From positions 25,095-89,094 of the forward strand of contig CACWTU010000007.1 in assembly GCA_902763885.1 (NCBI GenBank): a DNA stretch of 64,000 bases, written 5' to 3'. Of this stretch, positions 24,514 through 33,816 are shown in pieces. The first letter of the stretch is position 1. Each line of letters starts with the position of its first letter. The notes under the pieces are model-generated. The model searched no databases and was not told the origin of the DNA. It saw only the letters and a program-made list of their open reading frames with translations. This stretch comes from an uncultured Bacteroidales bacterium (lineage in GTDB: Bacteria > Bacteroidota > Bacteroidia > Bacteroidales > Bacteroidaceae). The translations under genes and the position numbers were made by a program.

Positions 24514-25356
24514 ATGGGCAACTACTACTATCTTATTGCCGGGCTGGCAGATATAAGCCTTGATGACAGCAAGGCTCCTGCCTCTGCAGAGTCACTGCGC
24601 GCGGAGCTTTATGACGCTCTTGACGCGGCTGACCGTAAGGTTATGGACATGCTCTTGATGGAGAATGACTGCCGTAACCTTATAAGCATGCTGCGTGACG
24701 GCTCTGTGGCTGCTGATGCTCCGCTAGGTCTTTTAAGCGCCGAGCGTATGGAAGAGCTTGTAGCACAGGTCAAGGCCGATGAGGCTCCCGCCAAGGACAT
24801 TCCGGCCTTTATGTACACTTTTGTGCAGGAGTGGCTGAATGATAGCTGGCGTGAGCATGCTGCATTTGCTGAGGACCGTCTGTGGAGCCTCTTCTATGAG
24901 TATGCTATGGGCTCAGGCAATGAGTTTGTACGCAAATGGTATGAGTTCAATCTGGACCTCAACAATATCTTATCGGCCATTACGGCACGTACGTACGGGC
25001 TTGATATGCAGAAGGTTATTGTGGGTAATAATGCTACTGCACAGGCCTTGCGTACAAGCGGCGCGCGTGACTGGGGACTGAGCCAGGAGATTGATTTCTT
25101 TGATGATGTGGTGCGGCTGATTGATGAGGATGATCTGGCACAGCGTGAGCGCAAGACTGATATGCTGCGCTGGCGCTGGCTTGAGGAGAACACCTTCTTC
25201 AATTACTTTACCGTTGAGAGGCTGTTCTCATACATGGTGCGCTTAAGTATGGTGGAGCGCTGGACTACCCTGGACAAGGAGAAAGGCCAGCAACTCTTCC
25301 GCCAGCTTATAGGAGAGCTGAAGGAGCAGACAGAGGTTCCTGCAGAGTTCAGATGA
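24514..25356 (+). CDS. DUF2764 protein of the V-ATPase operon
   Basis: 280 residues, helical, beginning MGNYYYLIAGLADISLDD. This is the DUF2764 family that always sits between subunits E and A in Bacteroidales V-ATPase operons. Because no subunit C gene is present, it is the positional candidate for the C-like funnel connecting the central shaft to the K ring; that role is inference. Conserved-looking features are the YYYLIAGL start and the RWRWLEENTFFNYFTVERLF block at about residues 223-242. It ends 177 bases before subunit A, and that gap is filled by palindromic repeats. Confidence 0.75.
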   Translation: MGNYYYLIAGLADISLDDSKAPASAESLRAELYDALDAADRKVMDMLLMENDCRNLISMLRDGSVAADAPLGLLSAERMEELVAQVKADEAPAKDIPAFMYTFVQEWLNDSWREHAAFAEDRLWSLFYEYAMGSGNEFVRKWYEFNLDLNNILSAITARTYGLDMQKVIVGNNATAQALRTSGARDWGLSQEIDFFDDVVRLIDEDDLAQRERKTDMLRWRWLEENTFFNYFTVERLFSYMVRLSMVERWTTLDKEKGQQLFRQLIGELKEQTEVPAEFR

Positions 25357-25373
25357 TACCCCGGTGAGCATAG

Positions 25374-25499
25374 GGGGCACAAAAGGGACGGTTCTTTTTG
25401 TGCCCCTGAGGAGAATCGGACTTAAGAAATATAAACAAGGGCACAAAAAGAACCGTCCCCTTTGTGCCCCTGTACCAAAGGGGTCTGTCCCCAATGGTA
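25374..25499. repeat. Paired GGGGCAC palindromes plus a TACCA palindrome
   Basis: Two head-to-head copies (25374-25406 and 25438-25471) of a self-complementary unit with arms GGGGCACAAA/TTTGTGCCCC and core gggacggttctt, followed by a different palindrome TACCA-aa-GGGG-tctgt-CCCC-aa-TGGTA (25473-25499). The spacer GAGGAGAATCGGAC is shared with the copy at 28637. This is a REP/BIME-like arrangement between two genes of one operon. Confidence 0.8.
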
Positions 25500-25533
25500 T
25501 CACTTTTGAGAGAATTTGATAAAAACCAAATAT

Positions 25534-27291
25534 ATGAGTACAAAAGGTACAGTGCAAGGTGTCATTGCCAACATGGTCACGCTGAAGGTGGACGGCCCTG
25601 TTGCGCAGAATGAGATCTGCTATATCGAGACAGGCGGCGACAAGCTGATGTCAGAGGTCATCAAGGTGGTGGGCGAGAACGTGTTCGTCCAGGTATTTGA
25701 GAGCACCCGAGGCCTCAAGGTAGGAGCTCCCGCCGAGTTTACCGGTCACATGCTGGAGGTAACGCTTGGCCCGGGCATGCTGTCACACAACTTTGACGGT
25801 CTGCAGAATGACCTGGACAAGATGACGGGCGTGTTCCTTAAGCGTGGTGAATACACCTATCCGCTGGATAATGACCGCCTCTGGAAGTTTGAGCCTATCG
25901 TGAAGGTGGGTGACAAGGTGCGTGCATCGGACTGGCTGGGCAAGGTTGAGGAGAACTTCCAGCCGCTCAAGATCATGGCTCCGTTCCAGCTTGAGGGTGA
26001 GTACACGGTTAAGAAGATTGCCGCCGCTGGTGAGTATCGCATTATAGATGAGATTGCGGTGCTGGAGAACGCCAAGGGTGATACCGTAAGCGTGAACATG
26101 ATCCAGAAATGGCCCGTGAAGGTGGCTATGACCAACTATCGCGAGAAACCGCGTCCGTTCAAGCTTCTTGAGACCGGCGTCCGCTCTATCGATACCCTGA
26201 ATCCGATAGTTGAGGGCGGTACAGGATTTATCCCCGGCCCGTTCGGAACCGGTAAGACTGTGCTGCAGCATGCTATTTCAAAGCAGGCTGAGGCCGATAT
26301 CGTGGTTATCGCTGCCTGCGGTGAGCGTGCCAATGAGGTTGTGGAGATCTTTACCGAGTTCCCGGAGCTGGATGACCCGCACACCGGACGCAAGCTGATG
26401 GAGCGTACCATCATCATAGCAAATACATCAAACATGCCGGTTGCCGCGCGTGAGGCATCGGTATATACGGCTATGGCTATATCGGAGTATTACCGCTCAA
26501 TGGGTTTGAGAGTGCTTCTTATGGCTGACTCTACCTCACGTTGGGCACAGGCTCTGCGTGAGATGTCAAACCGCATGGAGGAGCTGCCTGGTCCGGATGC
26601 TTTCCCGATGGATATTTCATCTATCATCGCAAACTTCTACGGACGTGCAGGTTACGTTTATCTGAACAACGGCCAGCCGGGTTCAATTACCTTTATAGGT
26701 ACTGTATCGCCTGCCGGTGGTAACCTTAAGGAGCCGGTGACCGAGAATACCAAGAAGGTGGCCCGATGCTTCTATGCCCTGGAGCAGGAGCGTGCCGACC
26801 GCAAGCGTTATCCGGCCATCAACCCGATTGATTCCTATTCCAAGTATCTGGATTATCCGGAGTTTGAGAAATATATCACTGACCGCATCAATGATCAGTG
26901 GACCAGTAAGGTAAATGAGCTTAAGACCCGCTTGTTGCGCGGTAAGGAGATTGCCGAGCAGATTAACATCCTGGGTGATGACGGCGTACCTGTTGATTAT
27001 CACGTAACCTTCTGGAAATCAGAGCTGATAGACTTTATCGTGCTGCAGCAGGATGCGTTCGATGAGATTGATGCCGTGACCCCGATGGAGCGTCAGGAGA
27101 CAATCGTGGACCGCGTGATTGACATCTGCCACACGGAGTTCAAGTTTGACACTTTCCTTGAGGTTATCGATTATTTCAAGAAGGTGATCAACCTGTGCAA
27201 GCAGATGAACTACCAGCAGTTTGAGTCTGAAAAGTACTTTGAATACGAGAAGGAGCTCAAGGCTCTTCTTGCTGAACGTAAAACCGCTTAA
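25534..27291 (+). CDS. atpA: V-type ATPase catalytic subunit A
   Basis: 585 residues from the ATG at 25534; an upstream in-frame TTG is not needed. The N-terminal barrel starts STKGTVQGVIANMVTL. The Walker A motif is GPFGTGKT at about residue 231, followed by the catalytic Glu in GERANEV. The non-homologous insert of V-type A subunits (FLKRGEYTYPL and following) is present. It hydrolyses or makes ATP in the A3B3 head. It is followed by subunit B after 12 bases. Length and motifs are normal for the family. Confidence 0.95.
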   Translation: MSTKGTVQGVIANMVTLKVDGPVAQNEICYIETGGDKLMSEVIKVVGENVFVQVFESTRGLKVGAPAEFTGHMLEVTLGPGMLSHNFDGLQNDLDKMTGVFLKRGEYTYPLDNDRLWKFEPIVKVGDKVRASDWLGKVEENFQPLKIMAPFQLEGEYTVKKIAAAGEYRIIDEIAVLENAKGDTVSVNMIQKWPVKVAMTNYREKPRPFKLLETGVRSIDTLNPIVEGGTGFIPGPFGTGKTVLQHAISKQAEADIVVIAACGERANEVVEIFTEFPELDDPHTGRKLMERTIIIANTSNMPVAAREASVYTAMAISEYYRSMGLRVLLMADSTSRWAQALREMSNRMEELPGPDAFPMDISSIIANFYGRAGYVYLNNGQPGSITFIGTVSPAGGNLKEPVTENTKKVARCFYALEQERADRKRYPAINPIDSYSKYLDYPEFEKYITDRINDQWTSKVNELKTRLLRGKEIAEQINILGDDGVPVDYHVTFWKSELIDFIVLQQDAFDEIDAVTPMERQETIVDRVIDICHTEFKFDTFLEVIDYFKKVINLCKQMNYQQFESEKYFEYEKELKALLAERKTA

Positions 27292-27303
27292 CCCGCTATA
27301 GCT

Positions 27304-28623
27304 ATGACAACAAAGGCATTCCAAAAGATTTACACCAAGATCAGCCAGATTACAAAGGCTACCTGCTCGCTCAAGGCGCAGGGTGTGGGTTATGATGAGC
27401 TGGCCGTTATTGACGGCCGATTGGCTCAGGTGGTTAAGATTGTGGGCGACGACGTTACCCTGCAGGTGTTTGAGGGTACCGGCGGTATCCCCACCAATGC
27501 TGAGGTGGTATTTATGGGCAAGGCTCCTTCACTTAAGGTAAGTGAGAGTCTGGCCGGCCGATTCTTCAACGCTTACGGTGATCCTATTGATGGCGGTCCT
27601 GCCGTGGAGGGTACTGAGGTTGAGATTGGCGGCCCATCGGTGAACCCTGTACGCCGTAAACAGCCGTCTGAGCTGATTGCAACCGGTATAGCGGGTATCG
27701 ACCTTAATAATACATTGGTATCAGGCCAGAAGATTCCGTTCTTTGCTGATCCGGACCAGCCGTTCAACCAGGTTATGGCTACCGTGGCCATGCGTGCCAA
27801 GGCCGACAAGATTATACTGGGCGGTATGGGTATGACCAATGATGACTACCTCTACTTTAAGAATGTGTTCTCAAATGCAGGTGCCATGGACCGTATCATC
27901 GGTTTCATGAACACCACTGAGGACCCTGCCGTAGAGCGTCTGCTTGTGCCTGATATGGCTCTTACTGCAGCTGAGTACTTTGCTGTTCAGAAGGATGAGA
28001 AGGTGCTTGTGCTGCTCTCTGATATGACATCATATGCCGATGCTCTGGCAATTGTGTCGAACCGTATGGATCAGATTCCTTCAAAGGACTCCATGCCGGG
28101 ATCTCTCTATTCTGACCTGGCTAAGATCTATGAGAAGGCAGTGCAGTTCCCAAGTGGCGGTTCAATTACCATTATTGCTGTGACAACGCTGTCTGGCGGC
28201 GATATCACTCACGCAGTGCCTGATAACACTGGTTATATCACTGAGGGTCAGCTGTTCCTGCGCCGCGACAGTGACATCGGTAAGGTTATCGTTGACCCGT
28301 TCCGTTCACTTTCTCGTTTGAAACAGTTGGTTAACGGTAAGAAGACGCGTGCCGACCATCCGCAGGTGATGAACGCCGCCGTGCGTCTGTATGCGGATGC
28401 ATCGAATGCAAAGACCAAGGTGGAGAACGGTTTTGATCTGACTGACTATGATCAGCGTGCTCTTGACTTTGCTCATGACTACAGTGAGAAGCTGCTGGCA
28501 ATTGATGTGAACCTGGATACAACTGAGATGCTGGATGTAACTTGGGGCCTCTTTGCCAAGTACTTCAAACCCGATGAGGTGAACATCAAGGCCGCCCTGG
28601 TAGAGCAATACTGGCCCAAATGA
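27304..28623 (+). CDS. atpB: V-type ATPase subunit B
   Basis: 439 residues. It lacks a Walker A lysine motif, as expected for the non-catalytic B subunit, and has the B-type signature around IPSKDSMPGSLYSDLAKIYE and the KIPFFADPDQPFN segment. It alternates with A in the hexameric head and contributes the arginine finger at the A/B interface. Start ATG at 27304 follows the subunit A stop closely. The 131-base gap to subunit D is almost entirely a palindromic repeat. Confidence 0.95.
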   Translation: MTTKAFQKIYTKISQITKATCSLKAQGVGYDELAVIDGRLAQVVKIVGDDVTLQVFEGTGGIPTNAEVVFMGKAPSLKVSESLAGRFFNAYGDPIDGGPAVEGTEVEIGGPSVNPVRRKQPSELIATGIAGIDLNNTLVSGQKIPFFADPDQPFNQVMATVAMRAKADKIILGGMGMTNDDYLYFKNVFSNAGAMDRIIGFMNTTEDPAVERLLVPDMALTAAEYFAVQKDEKVLVLLSDMTSYADALAIVSNRMDQIPSKDSMPGSLYSDLAKIYEKAVQFPSGGSITIIAVTTLSGGDITHAVPDNTGYITEGQLFLRRDSDIGKVIVDPFRSLSRLKQLVNGKKTRADHPQVMNAAVRLYADASNAKTKVENGFDLTDYDQRALDFAHDYSEKLLAIDVNLDTTEMLDVTWGLFAKYFKPDEVNIKAALVEQYWPK

Positions 28624-28636
28624 CCCAAAGGGAAGG

Positions 28637-28738
28637 AGGGGCACAAAAGGGACGGTTCTCTTTGTGCCCCTCAGGAGAATCGGACCTAAGTTAAAAACTA
28701 AATAGGGGCACAAAGAGAACCGTCCCTTTTGTGCCCCT
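28637..28738. repeat. Perfect 35-bp inverted repeat of GGGGCAC palindromes
   Basis: 28637-28671 and 28704-28738 are exact reverse complements of each other, and each arm is itself a palindrome with AGGGGCACAAA ends. The centre (AGGAGAATCGGAC) matches the spacer of the copy at 25374. The transcript could fold into two small hairpins or one large one between atpB and atpD. Confidence 0.85.
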
Positions 28739-28754
28739 TGGAAACTGAGAGTAA

Positions 28755-29378
28755 ATGGCGATAAAGTTCCAATATAACAAAACCTCTTTGCAGATGCTGG
28801 AGAAGCAGCTGAAAGTGCGTAAGCGTACCTTACCTATTATTAAGAGTAAGGAGAGCGCGCTGCGTATGGAGGTCAAGAAATGTAAGGACGATCTGGCCAG
28901 ACTGGAACGTGAGCTGGAGGAGGGCATCGGCCGATATGACTCCATGTTCGCGTTGTGGAACGAGTTCAACCCAGGGCTGGTGCGCGTAAAGGATGTGCAT
29001 CTTACCGTTCGCAAGATTGCCGGAACGCGAATTCCGGTGCTTGATGAGGTTGAATTTGAGATTGCGGAGTTCAGTCTGTTCAGTCAGCCCAAATGGTATT
29101 ATGACGGCATAAACATACTTAAGGGCCTGGCTCACGATGCTATCCTGGTGGAGTTTACCACCGCTAAGCTGGGGCTGCTGGAGAAGGCACGCAAGAAGAC
29201 CACCCAGAAGGTGAACCTGTTTGAGAAGGTACAGATTCCGGGTTATGAGGATGCCATACGTAAGATAAAACGCTTCATGGAGGATGAGGAGAACCTCTCC
29301 AAGTCAAGCCAGAAGATCCTTAAGTCTCTGCTTGAGGCCCGTGAAGCCGCTAAAAAAGAGGAGGAGGCTGAGGTATGA
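28755..29378 (+). CDS. atpD: V-type ATPase subunit D
   Basis: 207 residues with two long helical segments (MLEKQLKVRKRTLPIIKSKE at the start and KRFMEDEENLSKSSQKILK at the end), the antiparallel coiled coil of the rotating central shaft. The middle forms a short globular insert. It couples rotation of the shaft to the head. Its stop overlaps the ATG of subunit I (ATGA at 29375-29378), so translation is coupled. Confidence 0.9.
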   Translation: MAIKFQYNKTSLQMLEKQLKVRKRTLPIIKSKESALRMEVKKCKDDLARLERELEEGIGRYDSMFALWNEFNPGLVRVKDVHLTVRKIAGTRIPVLDEVEFEIAEFSLFSQPKWYYDGINILKGLAHDAILVEFTTAKLGLLEKARKKTTQKVNLFEKVQIPGYEDAIRKIKRFMEDEENLSKSSQKILKSLLEAREAAKKEEEAEV

Positions 29379-31228
29379 TTACAAAGATGAAAAAACTCAC
29401 CTTCCTGATTCATAACGGGGAGTATGAAGGGTTCCTGGAGCAGTTGCGCTCCTTGGGCGTGGTTCACGTTATCCAGACTCAGCAGGGTGCCGTGCAGGAT
29501 GCTGCCCTCCAGGATGATATAAATCTGTTAGCCCGCTACAAGAACGCTCTTAAAGTTCTTGAGGGGCACAAAGGGGACGGTTCTTTTTGTGCCCTTGAGA
29601 CCGGGTCTCCTTTTGATGAGTTTGTAAAAAGGGCACAAAAAGAACCGTCCCTTTTGTGCCCCTCTAAGATTCTGGAGAGGTTTGACATTCTGGAGGCCGA
29701 TAGAGTGGTGCTGGAACAGACTCTGCAGTTGCTCAGCCGTGACCGTGCGCAACTGCTGCCTTGGGGCGATTTTGAGCCGCAAAGCGTGGAGCGTCTGGCA
29801 CAGGCCGGCTACAAGATCCGTTTCTATACCTGCCCGCTGCGTGCTTTCAAGGATGAATGGACCGATAAGTACGGCGTTGTAGAGATTCTGCGTGATAAAC
29901 AGAAGGTCAATTTCATAACGCTTACCCACGCCGATGATACGGTTGATATTGATGCTGAGCAGGTTCAGTTGCCCGCCATGTCATTGTCAGCTGTAGAAAA
30001 GGAATTGGCACAGACTCAGGCCGAAATTGATAAATTCCCCGCTAAGATGACTCAGTTGGCTGATATAGGCATACCCGTGCTTGAAAAAGCCATAGCTGAG
30101 CTGGAATCTAAGATTGATTTCAGTCGCGTCAGGCTTACGGGTGAGAAGCTTGCAGAGGATCATCTGCTCTTGCTTGAGGGCTGGATTCCCGCCGCTCAGG
30201 TGGATGAGGCCTGCAGAGCGCTGGATATCAAGGGCGTGTTCTATGACGTATCGGACCCCACACCGGAGGATGATATTCCTATTCAGCTGAGCAACAACAA
30301 GTTCGCAAAATTGTTTGAGCCGCTAACCAAGCTCTATATGCTGCCCACGTATCAGGAGTTGGACCTGACGCTGTTCTTTGCGCCGTTCTTTATGCTGTTC
30401 TTTGGGCTCTGCTTAGGCGATACGGGCTACGGACTGCTTATGATTGTGGCGCTGCCCATATTCACCAAGTTGTTCCAGCTTATCAACCCCAATTTCAGCA
30501 AGTGGCTGGTGGTGCTGTTCGGCGCAAGCACAATGCTGTGCGGACTGCTCTCGGGCACGTTCTTTGGGTTCAATATGTATGACCTGGATATCCCGTTCGT
30601 ACAGAAGATGAAGGGTATCCTTTATACCGACAACTCCACCATGTTCACGGTTTCGCTGTGCATAGGTGTGGTGCAGATTCTGTTCGGTATGGGCATAAAG
30701 GCGGTGAATCTGGCTATCCAGTGCGGTTTCAAGTATGCCTTGAGCACGATAGGGTGGCTCATCCTGCTTATTACCGTAGGCGTGTCAGCAATTGCAGGGT
30801 TTGATTTTGGCAGCCCCGTCATTATGGGCATTCTCATAGTAGCTGCGGTGCTGATATTCCTGTTTAACAGCCCGGGCAAGAACCCGCTGCTGAACATCGG
30901 CCTTGGACTTTGGGATACCTACAATATGGCTACCGGCCTGCTGGGTGATGTGCTCTCTTACGTGCGTCTGTTCGCTCTGGGTCTTAGCGGCGGAATCCTG
31001 GCAAACGTATTCAACAGCATGGCTGTAGGCATGGCGCCCGATAATAAGGTAGCGGGATTCATCGTCATGGTGCTGATATTCGTGATCGGTCATGCTTTGA
31101 ACATATTCATGAACATACTGGGCGCTATCGTTCACCCCATGCGATTGACGTTCGTGGAGTTCTTCAAGAACTCAGGGTACACTGGCGGCGGCACTGAATA
31201 TCGTCCGTTCCGGACAATATCAAATTGA
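29375..31228 (+). CDS. atpI: V-type ATPase membrane subunit I (with repeat-derived insert)
   Basis: 617 residues. The cytoplasmic N-terminal half with coiled coils binds the stalk; the C-terminal half has about seven membrane helices and forms the ion half-channels against the K ring. The conserved SYVRLFALGLSGGILANVFN segment carries the essential Arg. Residues about 66-97 are encoded by a palindromic GGGGCAC repeat pair and are not expected in the family; the frame stays open through it. The stop codon lies inside the first unit of an AT-rich iterated repeat. Everything else is normal for the family. Confidence 0.92.
   Translation: MITKMKKLTFLIHNGEYEGFLEQLRSLGVVHVIQTQQGAVQDAALQDDINLLARYKNALKVLEGHKGDGSFCALETGSPFDEFVKRAQKEPSLLCPSKILERFDILEADRVVLEQTLQLLSRDRAQLLPWGDFEPQSVERLAQAGYKIRFYTCPLRAFKDEWTDKYGVVEILRDKQKVNFITLTHADDTVDIDAEQVQLPAMSLSAVEKELAQTQAEIDKFPAKMTQLADIGIPVLEKAIAELESKIDFSRVRLTGEKLAEDHLLLLEGWIPAAQVDEACRALDIKGVFYDVSDPTPEDDIPIQLSNNKFAKLFEPLTKLYMLPTYQELDLTLFFAPFFMLFFGLCLGDTGYGLLMIVALPIFTKLFQLINPNFSKWLVVLFGASTMLCGLLSGTFFGFNMYDLDIPFVQKMKGILYTDNSTMFTVSLCIGVVQILFGMGIKAVNLAIQCGFKYALSTIGWLILLITVGVSAIAGFDFGSPVIMGILIVAAVLIFLFNSPGKNPLLNIGLGLWDTYNMATGLLGDVLSYVRLFALGLSGGILANVFNSMAVGMAPDNKVAGFIVMVLIFVIGHALNIFMNILGAIVHPMRLTFVEFFKNSGYTGGGTEYRPFRTISN
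29572..29663 (+). repeat. GGGGCAC palindrome pair inside atpI
   Basis: Arms at 29572-29606 and 29629-29663 are near-exact inverted copies of the family seen at 25374, 28637 and 36387. The element is translated in frame as part of subunit I, in the N-terminal helical region, without a stop codon. Confidence 0.85.
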
Positions 31229-31322
31229 AAATTGAAAATTGAGAATTGAAAATTACCATCCGGTGCGTATTTACGCAGGTTCTAAGTATTAATTTTCAAT
31301 TTTCAATTCTCAATTCTCAATT
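31221..31322. repeat. AT-rich iterated inverted repeat upstream of atpK
   Basis: Iterated GAAAATTGA/GAGAATTGA units (31221-31255) face their reverse complements (31290-31322) around a core containing ACGCAGGTTCTAAGTATTAA. The atpI stop codon is part of the left arm. A second copy follows atpK, so the gene is bracketed. No gene in 31229-31399. Confidence 0.7.
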
Positions 31323-31387
31323 AAAACTGAAGTTTTCCAGTTTTGCTGGGATAAAATATAGAACTGAAGATTAAAGAAATAACTTAA

Positions 31388-31852
<465 letters not shown>

Positions 31853-31989
31853 GAATTGAAAATTGAGAATTGAAAATTGAAAATTTTAAAAGGCGTTCGA
31901 AAAGATTTTCGAGCGCCTTTTAATGTCGCGGGAATTAACGCGGGTTCTGCGTATTAATTCTCAATTTTCAATTCTCAATTTTCAATTTC
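31853..31989. repeat. Second AT-rich iterated inverted repeat, with terminator inside
   Basis: Same GAAAATTGA/GAGAATTGA arms as the 31221 copy (31853-31887 and 31954-31989) and a related core (CGCGGGTTCTGCGTATTAA), but here the interior also holds a 16-bp terminator stem. It abuts the atpK stop codon. Confidence 0.7.
31888..31921 (+). terminator. Terminator of the V-ATPase operon
   Basis: AAAAGGCGTTCGAAAA and TTTTCGAGCGCCTTTT pair over 16 positions (one G-T) with a two-base loop. The A and T ends make it usable on either strand. Confidence 0.75.
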
Positions 31990-31990
31990 A

Positions 31991-32027
31991 AAAAAAAGTC
32001 TTGTGTGAAATCGCAAGACTTTTTTTT
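31991..32027. terminator. Bidirectional hairpin before the glycogen genes
   Basis: AAAAAAAGTCTTG and CAAGACTTTTTTT pair perfectly around a 10-base loop, ending in a long T run on the plus strand. It insulates the glycogen synthase promoter that follows. Confidence 0.75.
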
Positions 32028-32031
32028 GTTG

Positions 32032-32039
32032 TAACTTTG
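32032..32039 (+). promoter_or_regulatory. -7 box for glycogen synthase
   Basis: TAACTTTG matches TAnnTTTG, 26 bases before the ATG at 32066. The region where a -33 element would lie is occupied by the terminator stem, and no clear TTTG is seen. Confidence 0.5.
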
Positions 32040-32065
32040 CAGCCTGAAATCTGATAAAAAGGATT

Positions 32066-33751
32066 ATGAGTAGTGCCAAAAGGAAACCGAACTATATTTT
32101 TTCCGTGAGCTGGGAGGTCTGCAACAAGATTGGAGGTATTTACACGGTACTTTCCACACAGGCCAAGACGCTCAAGGAGGAGAGTGGCGCCACGCTCATT
32201 TATGTCGGCCCTGATCTCTGGGAGGGTAAGAACAATCCGCTTTTTATTGAAGACAAGTCACTCTACGCAATCTGGAAGGATTACGCACGTGATACTGATG
32301 GCATTCCGGTCCGTACGGGATATTGGAACGTGCCGGGCCGTCCCATTGTGTTCCTGGTGGATTTCATGGCCAACTATTCTCTTAAGAACAGCATCTACGG
32401 CCGTGCATGGGAGCTTTTCAAGGTGGATTCAATCCATGCATACGGTGATTATGATGAGGCATCGATGTTCTCATACACCGCCGCTATGGCTGTCAAGAGC
32501 TTCTATAACTTTAACATCGGCCCTAATGATACCGTTGTTTACCACGCTCATGAGTGGATGTGCGGACTGGGTGCGCTGTTCCTTAAATACTATATTCCGC
32601 AGATATCGACTGTATTCACCACTCACGCCACGTCTATCGGCCGTTCCATTTGTGGTAACGGAAAGGCGCTGTACGCTTTCTTTGAGGGCTACAACGGTGA
32701 CCAGATGGCACGTGAGCTGAATATGGAGGCCAAGCATTCTGTTGAGAAGCAGACTGCACACCGTGTGGATTGCTTCACTACGGTGAGTGATATTACCGCC
32801 CGCGAGTGCACTCAGCTGCTTGACAAGACTCCCGATGTGGTTACGGTGAACGGTTTTGAGGATGGCTTCCTGCCGGAACCCGATAAGTTTGACGCCGCCC
32901 GTTGTGAGGCTCGCCGTACCATCCTTTCTGTTGCAAACAAGCTGTTTGGAACGGAGTGGGCCGATGAGACCGTGATTGTGGCTACTGGTGGCCGATATGA
33001 GTTCCGTAACAAGGGTATTGACCTGTTCCTGGATTCTCTCAGGCAGTTGCGTGACAACGGTAAAACGGGCAATGCGCATATTCTGGCGCTGATTAATGTG
33101 CCGGCCTGGGTGATGGAGCCCCGTCGTGACCTGCAGGACCGCGTTATGATGCAGGATGCAGGCAAGGAGCCGCTGCCCATGCCGCTTACCACACATTGGC
33201 TGCACAATATGGGTGAGGATAATGTTATCTGCACCCTGCAGCGCATGGGATTCCGTAATGCTCCTGAGGATAATATTAAGGTGCTGTTTGTGCCGTGCTA
33301 TCTGGACGGTAATGACGGCATCTTCAACAAGACATATTATGACCTGCTCATCGGCCAGGATCTGGCGGTATTCCCGTCATACTATGAGCCGTGGGGTTAC
33401 ACTCCGCTTGAGAGCGCCGCTTTCAAGGTGCCTACGGTGACATCGGATCTGGCCGGATTCGGTCTTTGGGTGAATACATTGCTTAAGCACGATGCAGAGA
33501 TAGAGGATGGAGTGAAGGTGGTGCATCGTACTGATGACAACTGGAATGAGGCATCGGCCGATATCAGCCTGCAGATTGAAAAGTGGGTGGGGATGAGTGA
33601 CGCTGAACGCGAGGCCGTACGTGAGAAAGCCGGAAAGATTGCCCAGAAGGCCCTCTGGAAGCACTTTATCAAGTACTACCTCGAGGCCTACAGCTTCGCC
33701 CTGAGCAAAAATGATACCAAAGGGGACAGACCCCAATGGTACCACTTTTGA
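32066..33751 (+). CDS. Glycogen synthase, GT3 type
   Basis: 561 residues. The opening FSVSWEVCNKIGGIYTVLST is the sugar-nucleotide binding segment of the eukaryote-like GT3 glycogen synthases that Bacteroidales carry instead of GT5 GlgA. HAHEWMCG and HATSIGRSICG contribute to the active site, and the ExPWGYTPLES block near the C-terminus is the retaining glycosyltransferase Glu motif. It extends alpha-1,4-glucan from a nucleotide sugar in the cytoplasm. It is followed by a phosphorylase gene, so synthesis and degradation enzymes are paired. The last 13 residues (NDTKGDRPQWYHF) are encoded by a TACCA-type palindromic repeat, so the natural C-terminus has been replaced or extended. Confidence 0.92.
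   Translation: MSSAKRKPNYIFSVSWEVCNKIGGIYTVLSTQAKTLKEESGATLIYVGPDLWEGKNNPLFIEDKSLYAIWKDYARDTDGIPVRTGYWNVPGRPIVFLVDFMANYSLKNSIYGRAWELFKVDSIHAYGDYDEASMFSYTAAMAVKSFYNFNIGPNDTVVYHAHEWMCGLGALFLKYYIPQISTVFTTHATSIGRSICGNGKALYAFFEGYNGDQMARELNMEAKHSVEKQTAHRVDCFTTVSDITARECTQLLDKTPDVVTVNGFEDGFLPEPDKFDAARCEARRTILSVANKLFGTEWADETVIVATGGRYEFRNKGIDLFLDSLRQLRDNGKTGNAHILALINVPAWVMEPRRDLQDRVMMQDAGKEPLPMPLTTHWLHNMGEDNVICTLQRMGFRNAPEDNIKVLFVPCYLDGNDGIFNKTYYDLLIGQDLAVFPSYYEPWGYTPLESAAFKVPTVTSDLAGFGLWVNTLLKHDAEIEDGVKVVHRTDDNWNEASADISLQIEKWVGMSDAEREAVREKAGKIAQKALWKHFIKYYLEAYSFALSKNDTKGDRPQWYHF
33715..33741 (+). repeat. TACCA-type palindrome forming the glycogen synthase C-terminus
   Basis: TACCA-aa-GGGG-acaga-CCCC-aa-TGGTA, the same family as 25473-25499. 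A second short palindrome, CACTTTTgAAAAGTG (33743-33757), follows and contains the stop codon. Confidence 0.8.
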
Positions 33752-33758
33752 AAAGTGA

Positions 33759-33791
33759 CGCAAAGGGAAACGACCCCTTTGCGGCGTTTTT
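33759..33791 (+). terminator. Hairpin between glycogen synthase and phosphorylase
   Basis: CGCAAAGGG/CCCTTTGCG, 9-bp stem, 7-base loop, then a short T run. It may attenuate expression of the downstream phosphorylase. Confidence 0.6.
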
Positions 33792-33816
33792 GAACATTTT
33801 TTGAGAAACGAGATAT

